Shown here: in pieces, positions 10,562 through 18,940 of the stretch
How positions within the stretch are numbered: position 1 is the stretch's first letter
Layout of the letters: each line of letters starts with the position of its first letter
Source: Methylobacter sp.
Lineage (GTDB): Bacteria; Pseudomonadota; Gammaproteobacteria; Methylococcales; Methylomonadaceae
Direction of reading: 5' to 3'
DNA: 56,358 nucleotides
Assembly: GCA_030655535.1 (NCBI GenBank)
Contig: JAURVK010000041.1
Coordinates: forward strand, 1-56,358
Program-made: the position numbers and the translations under genes
The notes under the pieces: model-generated
Seen by the model: the letters and a program-made list of their open reading frames with translations, nothing else
What the model was told of the DNA's origin: nothing
Database searches by the model: none

Positions 10562-10621
10562 TAAAATCTCCTTGGGTGTATCGAACAAATTAAGGCCTCA
10601 TAGTTTACTGCATAAAGAGTC

Positions 10622-10659
10622 AAAAAAAAGCTCCGGTTAATAAATTAACCGAAGCTTTT
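10622..10659 (-). terminator. Hairpin terminator between xoxF and xoxJ
   Basis: Read on the minus strand, AAAGCTTCGGTTAA pairs with TTAACCGGAGCTTT across a short TTTA loop, followed by a run of eight T. It lies about 78 bp after the xoxF stop and about 60 bp before the xoxJ start. It would end or attenuate xoxF transcription and lower xoxJ relative to xoxF. Confidence 0.85.
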
Positions 10660-10737
10660 AATGCGCAATCTAAAAAATCAGATTGATTTAGTATGTCAAT
10701 TCACTTCCCCGCTGTGGCAAGGAGATCCATTAGATAC

Positions 10738-12594
10738 TTAGTTGCCGGGTAATGCAAATACAGTCAATGTACCGCCCAGTTTAGTGTAAGAACTTAGGCT
10801 TCTGTACGCGCCAACCGCTCCCAAACCTTCTGAGTTTGAACCTTCTTCACCGCTGTCAAGACCCGCAGCAATACCGATTCCGGCCCAGCCGCCGATACCG
10901 GAAAGAACGCCAACATATTGCTTGCCAGCATATTCCCAGGTATTAACGTTACCGATGATGCCGGAAGGTGTTTTGAACTTGTACAGTTCTTTGCCTGTTT
11001 TAGCGTCAACAGCTTTCAGGTAGCCTTCCAGAGTGCCGTAGAATACTATCCCACCCGCTGTTGCAACAGAACCTGACCAAACAGAGAATTGTTCCTTGTT
11101 GGACCAGGCAATTTTACCTGTTTTAGCATCGAAAGCCGTGAACTGACCTAAGTTGGTTGTTCCGTCCGGTTTTCCGGTCAGAACGTCTGCGCCAGCCGGC
11201 ATCATGGTTAAAGTAGCGCCAACGTAGGGTTGACCAGCTGTATATGAAACTTCGAATGGTTCGTAGTCCATGCACAAATGGTTGCCGGAGATATAAAACA
11301 GGCCGGTTTGTGGGGAGTAAGAAACCGGTTGTTGGTTTTTACTACCTAATGCAGCAGGGCAGATACCTTTTGAATTGACATCTTCACCGTTCTGTTCGGT
11401 ACTGTACTCAGGCACAACTTGTGGGCGGCCTGTGTTCATGTCAACGTGTGTTGCCCAGTTAACTGATTTGTCGAATTTTTCAGCAACAAGCAATTCACCG
11501 GTTTCGCGATCTAAAGTGTAGCCAAAACCGTTACGGTCGAAATGCACGATAGTTTTGTGCATTTTACCTTTAACTTCCTGGTCAACCAGAACGGTTTCGT
11601 TGATACCGTCAAAATCCCATTCATCATGTGGAGTCATTTGGTAAACCCATTTAACAGCGCCTGTGTCAGCGTCACGAGCCCATAAAGACATGGACCACTT
11701 GTTATCGCCTGGACGTTGTACCGGGTTCCATGTGGATGGGTTGCCGGATCCGTAATAAATCAGGTTTAATTTAGAGTCGTAGCTGGTCCAACCCCAAGTA
11801 GTACCGCCGCCGATTTTCCATTGGTCGCCTTCCCAAGTGCTTAAGCTTGAGTCTGGGCCTACTGGAGTGACTTTGCCGTCTTTCCAAGTAGTTGTTTTCT
11901 TGGCGTCAATCAGGGTGTCTTTGTCTGGACCCATGCTGTAGCCTTTCCAAGCTAATTCGCCAGTGTTGATGTCATAAGCCGCTAAGAAACCGCGAACACC
12001 GAATTCACCGCCGGAAATACCGGTCAGAACCTTATCTTTAACAACTAATGGCGCGGCTGTGTTAGTCATGCCCAATTTAGGGTCGCCGTTTTGTACGCTC
12101 CAGATACGTTTACCGGTTTTAGCGTCCAACGCAGTTAAAACGGTATCGGATTGTTGTAAGAAGATTTTGCCGTCGCCGTAAGCCAAACCACGGTTGACCG
12201 TGTCGCAACACATAACCGGAATAGTCACGTCAGCATCTTGTGTCGGCGTGAATTCCCAGATTACAGATTGCGTTTTTTGGTCGATTGCGTAAACCGTGTT
12301 AGGAAAAGGGGTGTGAATGAAAAGAACATCGTTAACAACCAAGGGGCCGCCTTCGTGTCCACGCAGGACGCCTGTAGAAAAAGACCAGGCTGGTTGCAAA
12401 GTCTTCACGTTAGTGGTGTTAATTTCACTTAGTTTGCTGTAACGAGTACCTGCGTAATCACCGCCCCAAGTTGCCCAGTTAGCCGGGTTTTGAGTGAGTT
12501 TTTCAACATCGCTGTTAGCAGTTGAAACTGCTGGTGCAGCTAATAAAGCAGCCACACTGGAAGCAAGCAGCCAACTTTTCAAAGGCTTCTTCAT
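10738..12594 (-). CDS. xoxF: PQQ- and lanthanide-dependent methanol dehydrogenase XoxF
   Basis: The 618-residue periplasmic quinoprotein oxidises methanol (to formaldehyde, or further) and passes electrons to a c-type cytochrome. A signal peptide is visible with likely cleavage after A26. The vicinal cysteine pair that covers PQQ is C129-C130 ([10 protein letters not shown]). Probable metal ligands are E197 and N285 (GSGNP). The key sequence DEWDFDG gives catalytic D327 plus D329, the extra Asp that marks lanthanide-dependent XoxF. Calcium-type MxaF has Ala there. Tryptophan-docking repeats of the beta-propeller are evident (for example [13 protein letters not shown] and [13 protein letters not shown]). 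GGAG lies 7 bases before the ATG. I would place it near the XoxF5 clade, but that needs a tree. Confidence 0.96.
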   Translation of the reverse strand: MKKPLKSWLLASSVAALLAAPAVSTANSDVEKLTQNPANWATWGGDYAGTRYSKLSEINTTNVKTLQPAWSFSTGVLRGHEGGPLVVNDVLFIHTPFPNTVYAIDQKTQSVIWEFTPTQDADVTIPVMCCDTVNRGLAYGDGKIFLQQSDTVLTALDAKTGKRIWSVQNGDPKLGMTNTAAPLVVKDKVLTGISGGEFGVRGFLAAYDINTGELAWKGYSMGPDKDTLIDAKKTTTWKDGKVTPVGPDSSLSTWEGDQWKIGGGTTWGWTSYDSKLNLIYYGSGNPSTWNPVQRPGDNKWSMSLWARDADTGAVKWVYQMTPHDEWDFDGINETVLVDQEVKGKMHKTIVHFDRNGFGYTLDRETGELLVAEKFDKSVNWATHVDMNTGRPQVVPEYSTEQNGEDVNSKGICPAALGSKNQQPVSYSPQTGLFYISGNHLCMDYEPFEVSYTAGQPYVGATLTMMPAGADVLTGKPDGTTNLGQFTAFDAKTGKIAWSNKEQFSVWSGSVATAGGIVFYGTLEGYLKAVDAKTGKELYKFKTPSGIIGNVNTWEYAGKQYVGVLSGIGGWAGIGIAAGLDSGEEGSNSEGLGAVGAYRSLSSYTKLGGTLTVFALPGN

Positions 12595-12718
12595 ATTATA
12601 TTTCTCCTGGTATCCTGTTAATTTGACAGAATAGTGATTATGTTTTTATGACTAATATTAGTTTTTAGGGTGGTTTTCATGTTCCATGGAGACAGGAAAT
12701 TTTCACTCTAGGGGTCTA

Positions 12719-12746
12719 AATTTAATGATTTTGCCCCAAAAGTCAA
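12719..12746 (-). promoter_or_regulatory. Possible xoxF promoter
   Basis: On the minus strand a TTGACT box (12746-12741) is followed after 16 bp by TAAATT (12724-12719), about 125 bp upstream of the xoxF ATG. The -35 match is good and the -10 match is fair. The whole 12595-12878 gap otherwise holds no gene, only this candidate and a repeat near the lpxH end. Weak support: short consensus matches occur by chance. Confidence 0.3.
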
Positions 12747-12814
12747 CTTTTATAGGCTTTGGTATAAATGGATTCCTGTAACGTTTTGATAACACACGGG
12801 GTGTTTTAATTAAG

Positions 12815-12868
12815 ATGAAAGGCGAAAGGCAGAAAGCGAAAGGCGAAAAAACATCAATATTTTCGCCT
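12815..12868. repeat. GGCGAAA heptad repeat with inverted closing arm
   Basis: GATGAAAGGCGAAAGGCAG and AAAGCGAAAGGCGAAAA are irregular direct repeats. They face a TTTTCGCCTTG arm, making a hairpin just downstream of lpxH. The same heptads recur at 41752-41885 and 51528-51592. The element sits between lpxH and the xoxF promoter region. Confidence 0.6.
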
Positions 12869-12878
12869 TGTACCTGAG

Positions 12879-13604
12879 TTAAAGGATCTCAATGTGATAG
12901 CCGTTGTTGTTCCAGCACAAGACTTCAGCTGTATGCTTGCTCCATGCAGCAAGTACAAAGCGCTGGGCGGTCTGTCCGTCTATTGTAAGATCATGGACGG
13001 CAGGCCGGTGCGTATGGCCGTGAATCAAACGGCGGCAATGCCGTTCGCGCATGATATTAACTACCGTGTCCTGATTAACATCCATAATCTCCTGGGATTT
13101 TTTGCGTTTGTGGAAATAACTGCGGACACGATACCAGCGTGCCGCCAATAAACGTAAAAATAAGGGTTTGGATAGCACGGCTTGTCGCCATTCCGGGGTA
13201 TGCGCTTTGATACGAAATGCCTGATAAGGCAGGTCGTCGGTACACAGTAAATCGCCGTGGGTGAGCAGCGTCGGCGTGCCATGCAAATCGATGACCGCAT
13301 ATTCATCAAGAAGCGTAACGCCGGTATCTTCGGAAAATTGTTTGCCCAGCAGAAAATCGCGGTTGCCTTGCTGCAAATAAACCGGAGTGCCCGAGCCGGT
13401 CAGTTGTTTAAGTTGTTTTCGGATCTTATTGTTAGGCGGGGTAAAGTCGTCGTCGCCTATCCAGGCATCGAAAAGATCGCCCAGGATATAAACGGCGGCA
13501 GCTTTGGGCGCCCTATCGCTCAGGAATGAAAGAAATCGACGAGTGATTTCAGGCTTTTCCAGGGAAATGTGCAGGTCTGAGATGAACAGGATTTCGAGGT
13601 TCAA
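12879..13604 (-). CDS. lpxH: UDP-2,3-diacylglucosamine diphosphatase
   Basis: The 241-residue calcineurin-type metallophosphoesterase hydrolyses UDP-2,3-diacylglucosamine to lipid X, the fourth step of lipid A synthesis, at the inner membrane. Metal motifs are FISDLHIS, GDLFDAWIGDD, GNRDF, THGD and HGHTHRP in the usual order. Length matches E. coli LpxH (240). The start seems to be TTG at 13604, since no ATG or GTG is in-frame near the FISDLH motif. This codon lies inside a TTGAACC repeat, so the exact start is uncertain. The upstream neighbour on the same strand is a cyclophilin gene. Confidence 0.92.
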   Translation of the reverse strand: MNLEILFISDLHISLEKPEITRRFLSFLSDRAPKAAAVYILGDLFDAWIGDDDFTPPNNKIRKQLKQLTGSGTPVYLQQGNRDFLLGKQFSEDTGVTLLDEYAVIDLHGTPTLLTHGDLLCTDDLPYQAFRIKAHTPEWRQAVLSKPLFLRLLAARWYRVRSYFHKRKKSQEIMDVNQDTVVNIMRERHCRRLIHGHTHRPAVHDLTIDGQTAQRFVLAAWSKHTAEVLCWNNNGYHIEIL

Positions 13605-13640
13605 GGTTCAAGGTCCATGGTTCAAGGGAAAGATTCAAGG
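13598..13640. repeat. TTCAAGG heptad repeat at the lpxH start
   Basis: GGTTCAAGGTTCAAGGTCC and further TTCAAGG units lie in the 78-bp gap between the cyclophilin and lpxH genes. They run over the lpxH start codon. A related TTCAAGG array is found at 37010-37066. Confidence 0.6.
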
Positions 13641-13682
13641 TGCAAATTATGACGTATCCACCTTGCGCCTTTAACCTGGTAC

Positions 13683-14264
13683 CTAATGTATAACTTCGGC
13701 TTTTTCGACGATGATGTCGGTTTTAGGCACGTCCTGATGTCCGCCGCGGTTACCGGTAGGTTGTTTTGCCATGGCATCGACAATGTCCATGCCTTCAATA
13801 ACTTCGCCAAATACCGCATAGCCCCAGCCACTGGAGCTTGGGCTGGTATGATTCAGCGAGGCGTTATCTTTATAGTTGATAAAAAATTGGGCAGTTGCCG
13901 AATCGGGAACGTTGGTGCGCGCCATGGCTATAGTGCCGCGTTTGTTAGTCAAGCCGTTATCGGCTTCGTTTTTGATCGGGTTGTGAACCGATTTCTGGTT
14001 GAAATCAGTATCAAAGCCGCCGCCTTGCGCCATAAATCCGGGGATTATGCGATGGAAAATGGTGTTGTTGTAAAAGCCCTCATTAACGTAAGTCAGAAAA
14101 TTGGCTGATGAAATCGGCGCTTTTTCAGGATTCAGTTGAATAATAATTTCACCCAGAGACGTGGTTAATTTAACTTTTGATGGTGTATCAGACATAAGGT
14201 TTTCCGTTGCAAATGAGAGTGTTGTGGTTAAAAGCAGCATCATGGAGAAAATAAAAGTACGCAT
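13683..14264 (-). CDS. Secreted peptidyl-prolyl cis-trans isomerase (cyclophilin type)
   Basis: The 193-residue product has an N-terminal hydrophobic signal (MRTFIFSMMLLLTTTLSFA), so it is probably periplasmic. A cyclophilin domain follows with the core FHRIIPGFMAQGGGF, MARTNVPDSATAQFFIN and GYAVFGEVIEGMDIVD. It catalyses proline isomerisation during protein folding. I take the ATG at 14264, which has AAGGA five bases upstream, over the ATG at 14288. It is like E. coli PpiA in location. The downstream gene is lpxH, as in many gammaproteobacteria, where a ppi gene also sits between cysS and lpxH. Confidence 0.9.
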   Translation of the reverse strand: MRTFIFSMMLLLTTTLSFATENLMSDTPSKVKLTTSLGEIIIQLNPEKAPISSANFLTYVNEGFYNNTIFHRIIPGFMAQGGGFDTDFNQKSVHNPIKNEADNGLTNKRGTIAMARTNVPDSATAQFFINYKDNASLNHTSPSSSGWGYAVFGEVIEGMDIVDAMAKQPTGNRGGHQDVPKTDIIVEKAEVIH

Positions 14265-14421
14265 GGTTTTCCTTAGAGAGTGATGCAAAGAACAGATTTT
14301 AAGTGTTTTTGTCTTGAAAGAGAAGCATGTGCTTGCTAGATTGTACGGTTTTGTTTAACCTGCCTCGACTTGATCGGCCCTGTTTACTGGCAAACGGGCT
14401 TAACTGAATAACTTAAATAAC

Positions 14422-15807
14422 ATGTTGAAAATATATAACACTCTGACCCGAAAAAAAGAACCGTTTCAGCCGCGCGTAGCGGGTAAAGTCGGCATGTATG
14501 TCTGTGGCATGACGGTTTACGATTACTGTCATATCGGTCATGCGCGGGTCATGGTGGTGTTTGATACGGTAGCGCGTTATTTTCGCCATCAGGGTTATGA
14601 GCTGACCTATGTGCGCAACATTACCGATATTGACGACAAAATCATTCAGCGCGCCATCGAAAACGGCGAAGACTACGGCAAGTTGACCGAGCGTTTTATC
14701 GACGCTATGCACGAGGACGAGAGGGCGCTGGCCGTTTTGCCGCCAGACCTTGAGCCGAGGGCAACGCAATCTATCGACGCTATTATTGCGATGATTAAAA
14801 CCCTGGCGGACAAAGACCTGGCTTATGTCGGCAGCAATGGCGACGTATTTTATGCGGTGACTAAGTTCAAAGATTACGGCCGATTGTCGGGCAAGAACCT
14901 GGACGATTTGCAGGCCGGCGAGCGCGTTGATGTCGATATGGCCAAGCGCAATCCGATGGATTTTGTGTTGTGGAAGATGGCCAAGGCTAATGAGCCAGCC
15001 TGGGATTCGCCGTGGGGCTTGGGCCGACCCGGTTGGCATATCGAGTGTTCGGCGATGTCTACCTGTTGTCTTGGGAATCATTTCGACATCCATGGCGGCG
15101 GCATGGATTTGCAGTTTCCGCATCATGAAAATGAGATCGCCCAGTCGGAAGGAGCGACCGGCGAGAAGTTTGTCAATGTGTGGATGCACAACGGCTTCGT
15201 GCGTGTCGACGATGAGAAAATGTCCAAATCGTTGGGCAATTTTTTTACCGTGCGTGAAGTGTTGAATCAGTATAAACCGGAGATAATTCGCTTTTTCATT
15301 CTTTCCAGTCATTACCGCAGTCCGCTGAATTATTCGGATGAACAGCTCAATGACGCAAAAGCGGCTTTGACTCGGTTATATACCGCCTTGCGCGGCGTCG
15401 AAATTACAACCAATGCGGTAATTGAAGAAGCCTATAAAACCCGCTTCGAGCAGGCGATGGATGATGATTTTAATACGCCGGTCGCACTGTCAGTGTTATT
15501 TGATTTGGCCAGAGAGTTGAACAAGGCTAAAGAAGCCGATCAGCAGAAAGCTTGCACTTTGGCGGCGACGCTGAGATATTTAAGCGGCTTGCTGGGAGTA
15601 TTGCAGGATGATCCCGATGCTTTTCTTAAAGGTAGCGGGGAAGCTGAATCTGGGGAAGAAAAAATCGAACAACAAATCCAGGCGCGTATTGCTGCAAAAC
15701 AAGCCAAAGACTGGGCTTTGGCCGATAAAATACGTAATGACTTAAAAGAGCAGGGCGTGATTCTGGAAGATTCGCTTGACGGCACAACCAGCTGGCGGCG
15801 CGAATAA
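14422..15807 (+). CDS. cysS: Cysteinyl-tRNA synthetase
   Basis: The 461-residue class I synthetase charges tRNA-Cys. The zinc and signature region [15 protein letters not shown] starts at C28 with HIGH at 37-40. [10 protein letters not shown] supplies further zinc-site residues, and EKMSKSLGN is the KMSKS loop. Length equals E. coli CysS (461). The gene is divergent from the cyclophilin gene, the arrangement common in gammaproteobacteria. Confidence 0.98.
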   Translation: MLKIYNTLTRKKEPFQPRVAGKVGMYVCGMTVYDYCHIGHARVMVVFDTVARYFRHQGYELTYVRNITDIDDKIIQRAIENGEDYGKLTERFIDAMHEDERALAVLPPDLEPRATQSIDAIIAMIKTLADKDLAYVGSNGDVFYAVTKFKDYGRLSGKNLDDLQAGERVDVDMAKRNPMDFVLWKMAKANEPAWDSPWGLGRPGWHIECSAMSTCCLGNHFDIHGGGMDLQFPHHENEIAQSEGATGEKFVNVWMHNGFVRVDDEKMSKSLGNFFTVREVLNQYKPEIIRFFILSSHYRSPLNYSDEQLNDAKAALTRLYTALRGVEITTNAVIEEAYKTRFEQAMDDDFNTPVALSVLFDLARELNKAKEADQQKACTLAATLRYLSGLLGVLQDDPDAFLKGSGEAESGEEKIEQQIQARIAAKQAKDWALADKIRNDLKEQGVILEDSLDGTTSWRRE

Positions 15808-15883
15808 CATCATGAAACCGTAGGGCGTGTTGTGCGCGCCTTAGTTCCACAGGAAAACGAAATAAAAACACATAAAGGTTCCA

Positions 15884-16576
15884 ATGGCCGATCATAACAA
15901 ACCGCCAGCCAACGATTTGGCAAAAAAATCGTTAAATTTAATCAGCGGTTTTTTGTCAAAAAAAATCCGCACCGTTTATTACAGTGCCAGAGAATCCATT
16001 GGGGAGCATAAGCGCGATATGGTTGTTGCTCATGTTGAGCAGGCCTGCATGGGCTTGCAGGAAACCCGAGATGAGTTTGAAGATGCGTTGGAACGGTTTA
16101 AGACCCTGGTTTGCGTCAATGAAACCACGCTGGATCATAAATACCATCTGCTCAACAGACAATATCAGTTTTGTTGTGCTAAATCCGAGGCGGTAAGCAA
16201 CAGAATCAAAGCAATTGAACAGGTTAGCGAAGCGCTGTTTGTCGAATGGGAACACGAACTCAGTGAATATACTAACCGGAACTTGCGTGCCCACAGTAAG
16301 CAGCAGTTGAAGGTGGCCAGACAAAACTATGCCCGGTTGATCAGGTCTATGCAACGGGCAGAAGCTAAAATCCAGCCGGTACTGGCGGCATTTAAAGACC
16401 AGGTGTTATATCTTAAACATAACCTTAATGCTCAGGCTATCGCGGCATTACGGCATGAATTTATTGAAATCGGCATTGATATTTCACAGCTTATTCATGC
16501 GATGGAGCTGACGATCGCCGAGGCAAGTCAATTTGTTGCGGCGCTAACTCATCAAAAAACCTTGCCCAGCCGGTAA
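15884..16576 (+). CDS. DUF2959 family protein
   Basis: The 230-residue protein has the DUF2959 pattern: VYYSARESIGEHKRDMVVAHV near the start, a long charged helical centre, then RRAEAK-like MQRAEAKIQPVLAAFKDQV and YLKHNLNAQAIAAL. It is predicted to be mainly alpha-helical coiled coil. Many relatives are annotated as lipoproteins or membrane-associated, but no signal peptide or lipobox is visible here, so it is probably cytoplasmic. Function is unknown. It follows cysS by 76 bp and converges with a small lipoprotein gene whose stop is three bases away. Confidence 0.8.
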   Translation: MADHNKPPANDLAKKSLNLISGFLSKKIRTVYYSARESIGEHKRDMVVAHVEQACMGLQETRDEFEDALERFKTLVCVNETTLDHKYHLLNRQYQFCCAKSEAVSNRIKAIEQVSEALFVEWEHELSEYTNRNLRAHSKQQLKVARQNYARLIRSMQRAEAKIQPVLAAFKDQVLYLKHNLNAQAIAALRHEFIEIGIDISQLIHAMELTIAEASQFVAALTHQKTLPSR

Positions 16577-16578
16577 TC

Positions 16579-17007
16579 CTAGAGTTTGTACAAAACCTCG
16601 TTAGCCTTGTCTTTAGGGTCAGCTTTGTTTCGACCTTTATGGCTATCTTGATCGATTCTTTCTTTGCTGAATTGGGCTATCATATCATCCCAATTGGCGT
16701 ACTTTTCATAGCCTGCAAAGCCGGCATTTTTCCGTTGTTGATAGAGCTCTTTGCCCAGTTCGATGATTTCTTCAGGTTTTTTGCCGTCAACCGTGTTAAG
16801 AAATTCTTTGTCATCTTTAATGGAATCGCGAAGCATCCAGAAAGAAACTTCAAATTCAATGCGAGCATCGGGAGATAAGCGGTTTTTTAGCGCTTTGACT
16901 GATCTATAGGCAGTACGGGTATTATGACCGTTAATTTGTTGTCCCTTACTACAGGCAATTAACGATGTGCAGCAGAGAATGAGCAGAAGAATAGGTAGTT
17001 TCTTCAT
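16579..17007 (-). CDS. Small lipoprotein of unknown function
   Basis: The 142-residue product starts with a lipoprotein signal (MKKLPILLLILCCTSLIAC, lipobox LIAC with C19). The mature part is charged, with a helical stretch (VKALKNRLSPDARIEFEVSFWMLRD) reminiscent of DUF6694-type lipoproteins; that assignment is tentative. I prefer the ATG at 17007, preceded by GAGG eight bases upstream, over an upstream in-frame ATG at 17037. It is convergent with the DUF2959 gene and divergent from the GTPase pair. Confidence 0.75.
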   Translation of the reverse strand: MKKLPILLLILCCTSLIACSKGQQINGHNTRTAYRSVKALKNRLSPDARIEFEVSFWMLRDSIKDDKEFLNTVDGKKPEEIIELGKELYQQRKNAGFAGYEKYANWDDMIAQFSKERIDQDSHKGRNKADPKDKANEVLYKL

Positions 17008-17131
17008 AAAGATAACCTCAAGTTTAAGTGGGGACAAATGTCGTGGTATTTACAGGGTTTGCGATCGTTATAACGTCAGATCGCCAAACAACGTAAAATA
17101 GTCAGTTATTATAATCCTGAGCTAGCTTTTC

Positions 17132-18940
17132 ATGCTGGAATTTATCCAATTATTAAAACAACGTTACCAGGCGGTTTTGGCTCAACAGGGCAATGAGTCC
17201 GCTAAAACAAGCTATCAACAGCGGATCGATCAGCTTATCTTGGCTGAAGCTTTCATCCGCAAAGGTCTATTGATTGATGCAGCACCACAGCCATTGTTGC
17301 ACATGGCTGTGGTGGGGCCGACTCAGGCCGGAAAAAGTTCGCTGGCCAACGTGCTATTAAGCAGCAATGTCGCTGGGGTCAGCCCTCTGGCGGGCTACAC
17401 TATTCACCCCCAGGGTTTTTGCAACGGTGTCAGTATTGCTGACTGTAGCGGCCTGCAACGTTATTTCGGCCGATTTCAACAATTGCAACAAACGCAGCTA
17501 AGCAAAGACCGGCACGATTGCTATTCGCTAACGCAAAACACTACCGATTCGGAGCTCTTGCCGCATGGCGTTTTGTGGGACACGCCCGATTTCGATTCGA
17601 TAGACTCGGCCACCTACCGGGAAGGCGTCATCAGGGCGATTGCCTTGGCGGATATGGTGATTCTGGTGGTCAGCAAGGAAAAATATGCCGATCAATCAGT
17701 CTGGGACATCATGGCCGCTGTTGAAGAACTGCATCAACCGACGATTATTTGCCTGAATAAACTGGCTGAAGGTTCAGAGTCGATCATTATCCAGTCATTA
17801 AAAGAAAAGTGGCAGCAAGCTCGTACCGACGAATTTCCCGAGGTCGTTTCGTTGTATTATCAGAAGCCGGGTGGACTGCCTGTGTGGCCGGAGTCCGGAC
17901 AACAGCTGCTTAATCAACTGGCGAATAAAGTAAGCCTTACAAAACAGGCCCGTTTTGAACAGGAGTTATTGAAACGACATTGGCAAACCTGGCTGGAACC
18001 GGTTTTTACCGAGCATCAGGCGTTAATTGATTGGGCTGAATTAGTCGATCTCATGATCAAACAAGCGATGGAAAGCTATCGGCGCGATTATCTTAGTCAT
18101 CCACATCATTATGAAACCTTTCAGCTGGCAATAACGGAATTGCTGAATTTAATGGAAATTCCCGGATTAGCCCGCATTCTGTCAGGAACCCGCCAAGTCT
18201 TGACTTGGCCGGCCAGGCAAATAATGAAATTGGGACGTAAAAGACTGCATATGTCAGGTCGGGCTATTCCTGCCCGTCCCCCTTTGGGCGCTTCGCGTGC
18301 AAATCCGCTCCAGGCGGATTTGTCAGGCAGCAGCTACGAAATAGCCTTGTTAAATCAAATAGCCGAGCACACGCTGATTCAATTGGCGGACAAACTGCTG
18401 GATAAGGCCGTGCAAGGTCATCAGGGCCAGTGGTGGCGGCAACTAAACAGCGTGTTACGCAGTCAGCGACAGGATGCGTTACAGGATTTTGCTCAGGCGG
18501 CAAAAATTTATCATCTGTCGTTTCAACAAGATGTGGAAAGCGCTGCGCATCGATTGTATGACAAGCTGCAACAACAGCCGATGGTTTTAAACGGTTTGCG
18601 GGCAACCCGAGCGACTGCCGATGCCGCAGTGATTGCGTTGACTTTGCAAATGGGCGGAATAGGACTGCATGATTTGGTCATCGCCCCGGCGATGGTGACA
18701 CTGACTTCATTGTTGGCTGAAAGTGCAGTCGGCGGCTATATGCACAAAGTGGAAGCCGAGTTAAAACAAAACCAATTCAATGCCGTCAAACAGGCATTAT
18801 TTATCGATAGTCTGCGCAATAAACTCTTGCAGTTGCCTGAACAATTATCGATGTCGACTCATTTTAATATATCCCCTGACCAGCTGCGTGCGGCAGAGCT
18901 TCAACTCACAGAAAAGCGCCATGGCTTACGATTACTCTAG
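17132..18940 (+). CDS. Dynamin-like GTPase, first of an overlapping pair (contains in-frame repeat)
   Basis: The 602-residue protein has a P-loop GPTQAGKSS at 62-70, a G3-like WDTPDFDS at 149-156 and a G4-like LNKL at 208-211. The last position lacks the usual Asp, so nucleotide specificity may be relaxed. The C-terminal part is helical with a hydrophobic stretch (IGLHDLVIAPAMVTLTSLLAESAVGG) that could insert into membrane. Residues about 374-396 are encoded by a three-hairpin palindromic element flanked by TGTCAGG direct repeats. The gene overlaps the second GTPase gene by 20 bp. Both share the DxPDFDS motif, so they probably work as partners, as many bacterial dynamin-like proteins do. The exact family is not certain. 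Confidence 0.75.
   Translation: MLEFIQLLKQRYQAVLAQQGNESAKTSYQQRIDQLILAEAFIRKGLLIDAAPQPLLHMAVVGPTQAGKSSLANVLLSSNVAGVSPLAGYTIHPQGFCNGVSIADCSGLQRYFGRFQQLQQTQLSKDRHDCYSLTQNTTDSELLPHGVLWDTPDFDSIDSATYREGVIRAIALADMVILVVSKEKYADQSVWDIMAAVEELHQPTIICLNKLAEGSESIIIQSLKEKWQQARTDEFPEVVSLYYQKPGGLPVWPESGQQLLNQLANKVSLTKQARFEQELLKRHWQTWLEPVFTEHQALIDWAELVDLMIKQAMESYRRDYLSHPHHYETFQLAITELLNLMEIPGLARILSGTRQVLTWPARQIMKLGRKRLHMSGRAIPARPPLGASRANPLQADLSGSSYEIALLNQIAEHTLIQLADKLLDKAVQGHQGQWWRQLNSVLRSQRQDALQDFAQAAKIYHLSFQQDVESAAHRLYDKLQQQPMVLNGLRATRATADAAVIALTLQMGGIGLHDLVIAPAMVTLTSLLAESAVGGYMHKVEAELKQNQFNAVKQALFIDSLRNKLLQLPEQLSMSTHFNISPDQLRAAELQLTEKRHGLRLL
18252..18327. repeat. In-frame three-hairpin palindromic element inside GTPase gene 1
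   Basis: The element contains CGGGC/GCCCG (loop of seven), a short CCC/GGG hairpin, and a nine-base stem CAAATCCGC/GCGGATTTG. TGTCAGG occurs at both edges (18252-18258 and 18321-18327), exactly 69 bp apart, which keeps the frame. A homologous copy lies in comF at 53215-53284. Confidence 0.85.

Noticed and set aside
10738..12594. MxaF (calcium methanol dehydrogenase)
   Set aside because: The site reads DEWDFDG with the extra Asp typical of XoxF, and no mxaI or mxaG gene is adjacent.
17132..18940. First GTPase as a frameshifted or broken gene
   Set aside because: The repeat inside it adds a multiple of three bases and the frame is intact on both sides.
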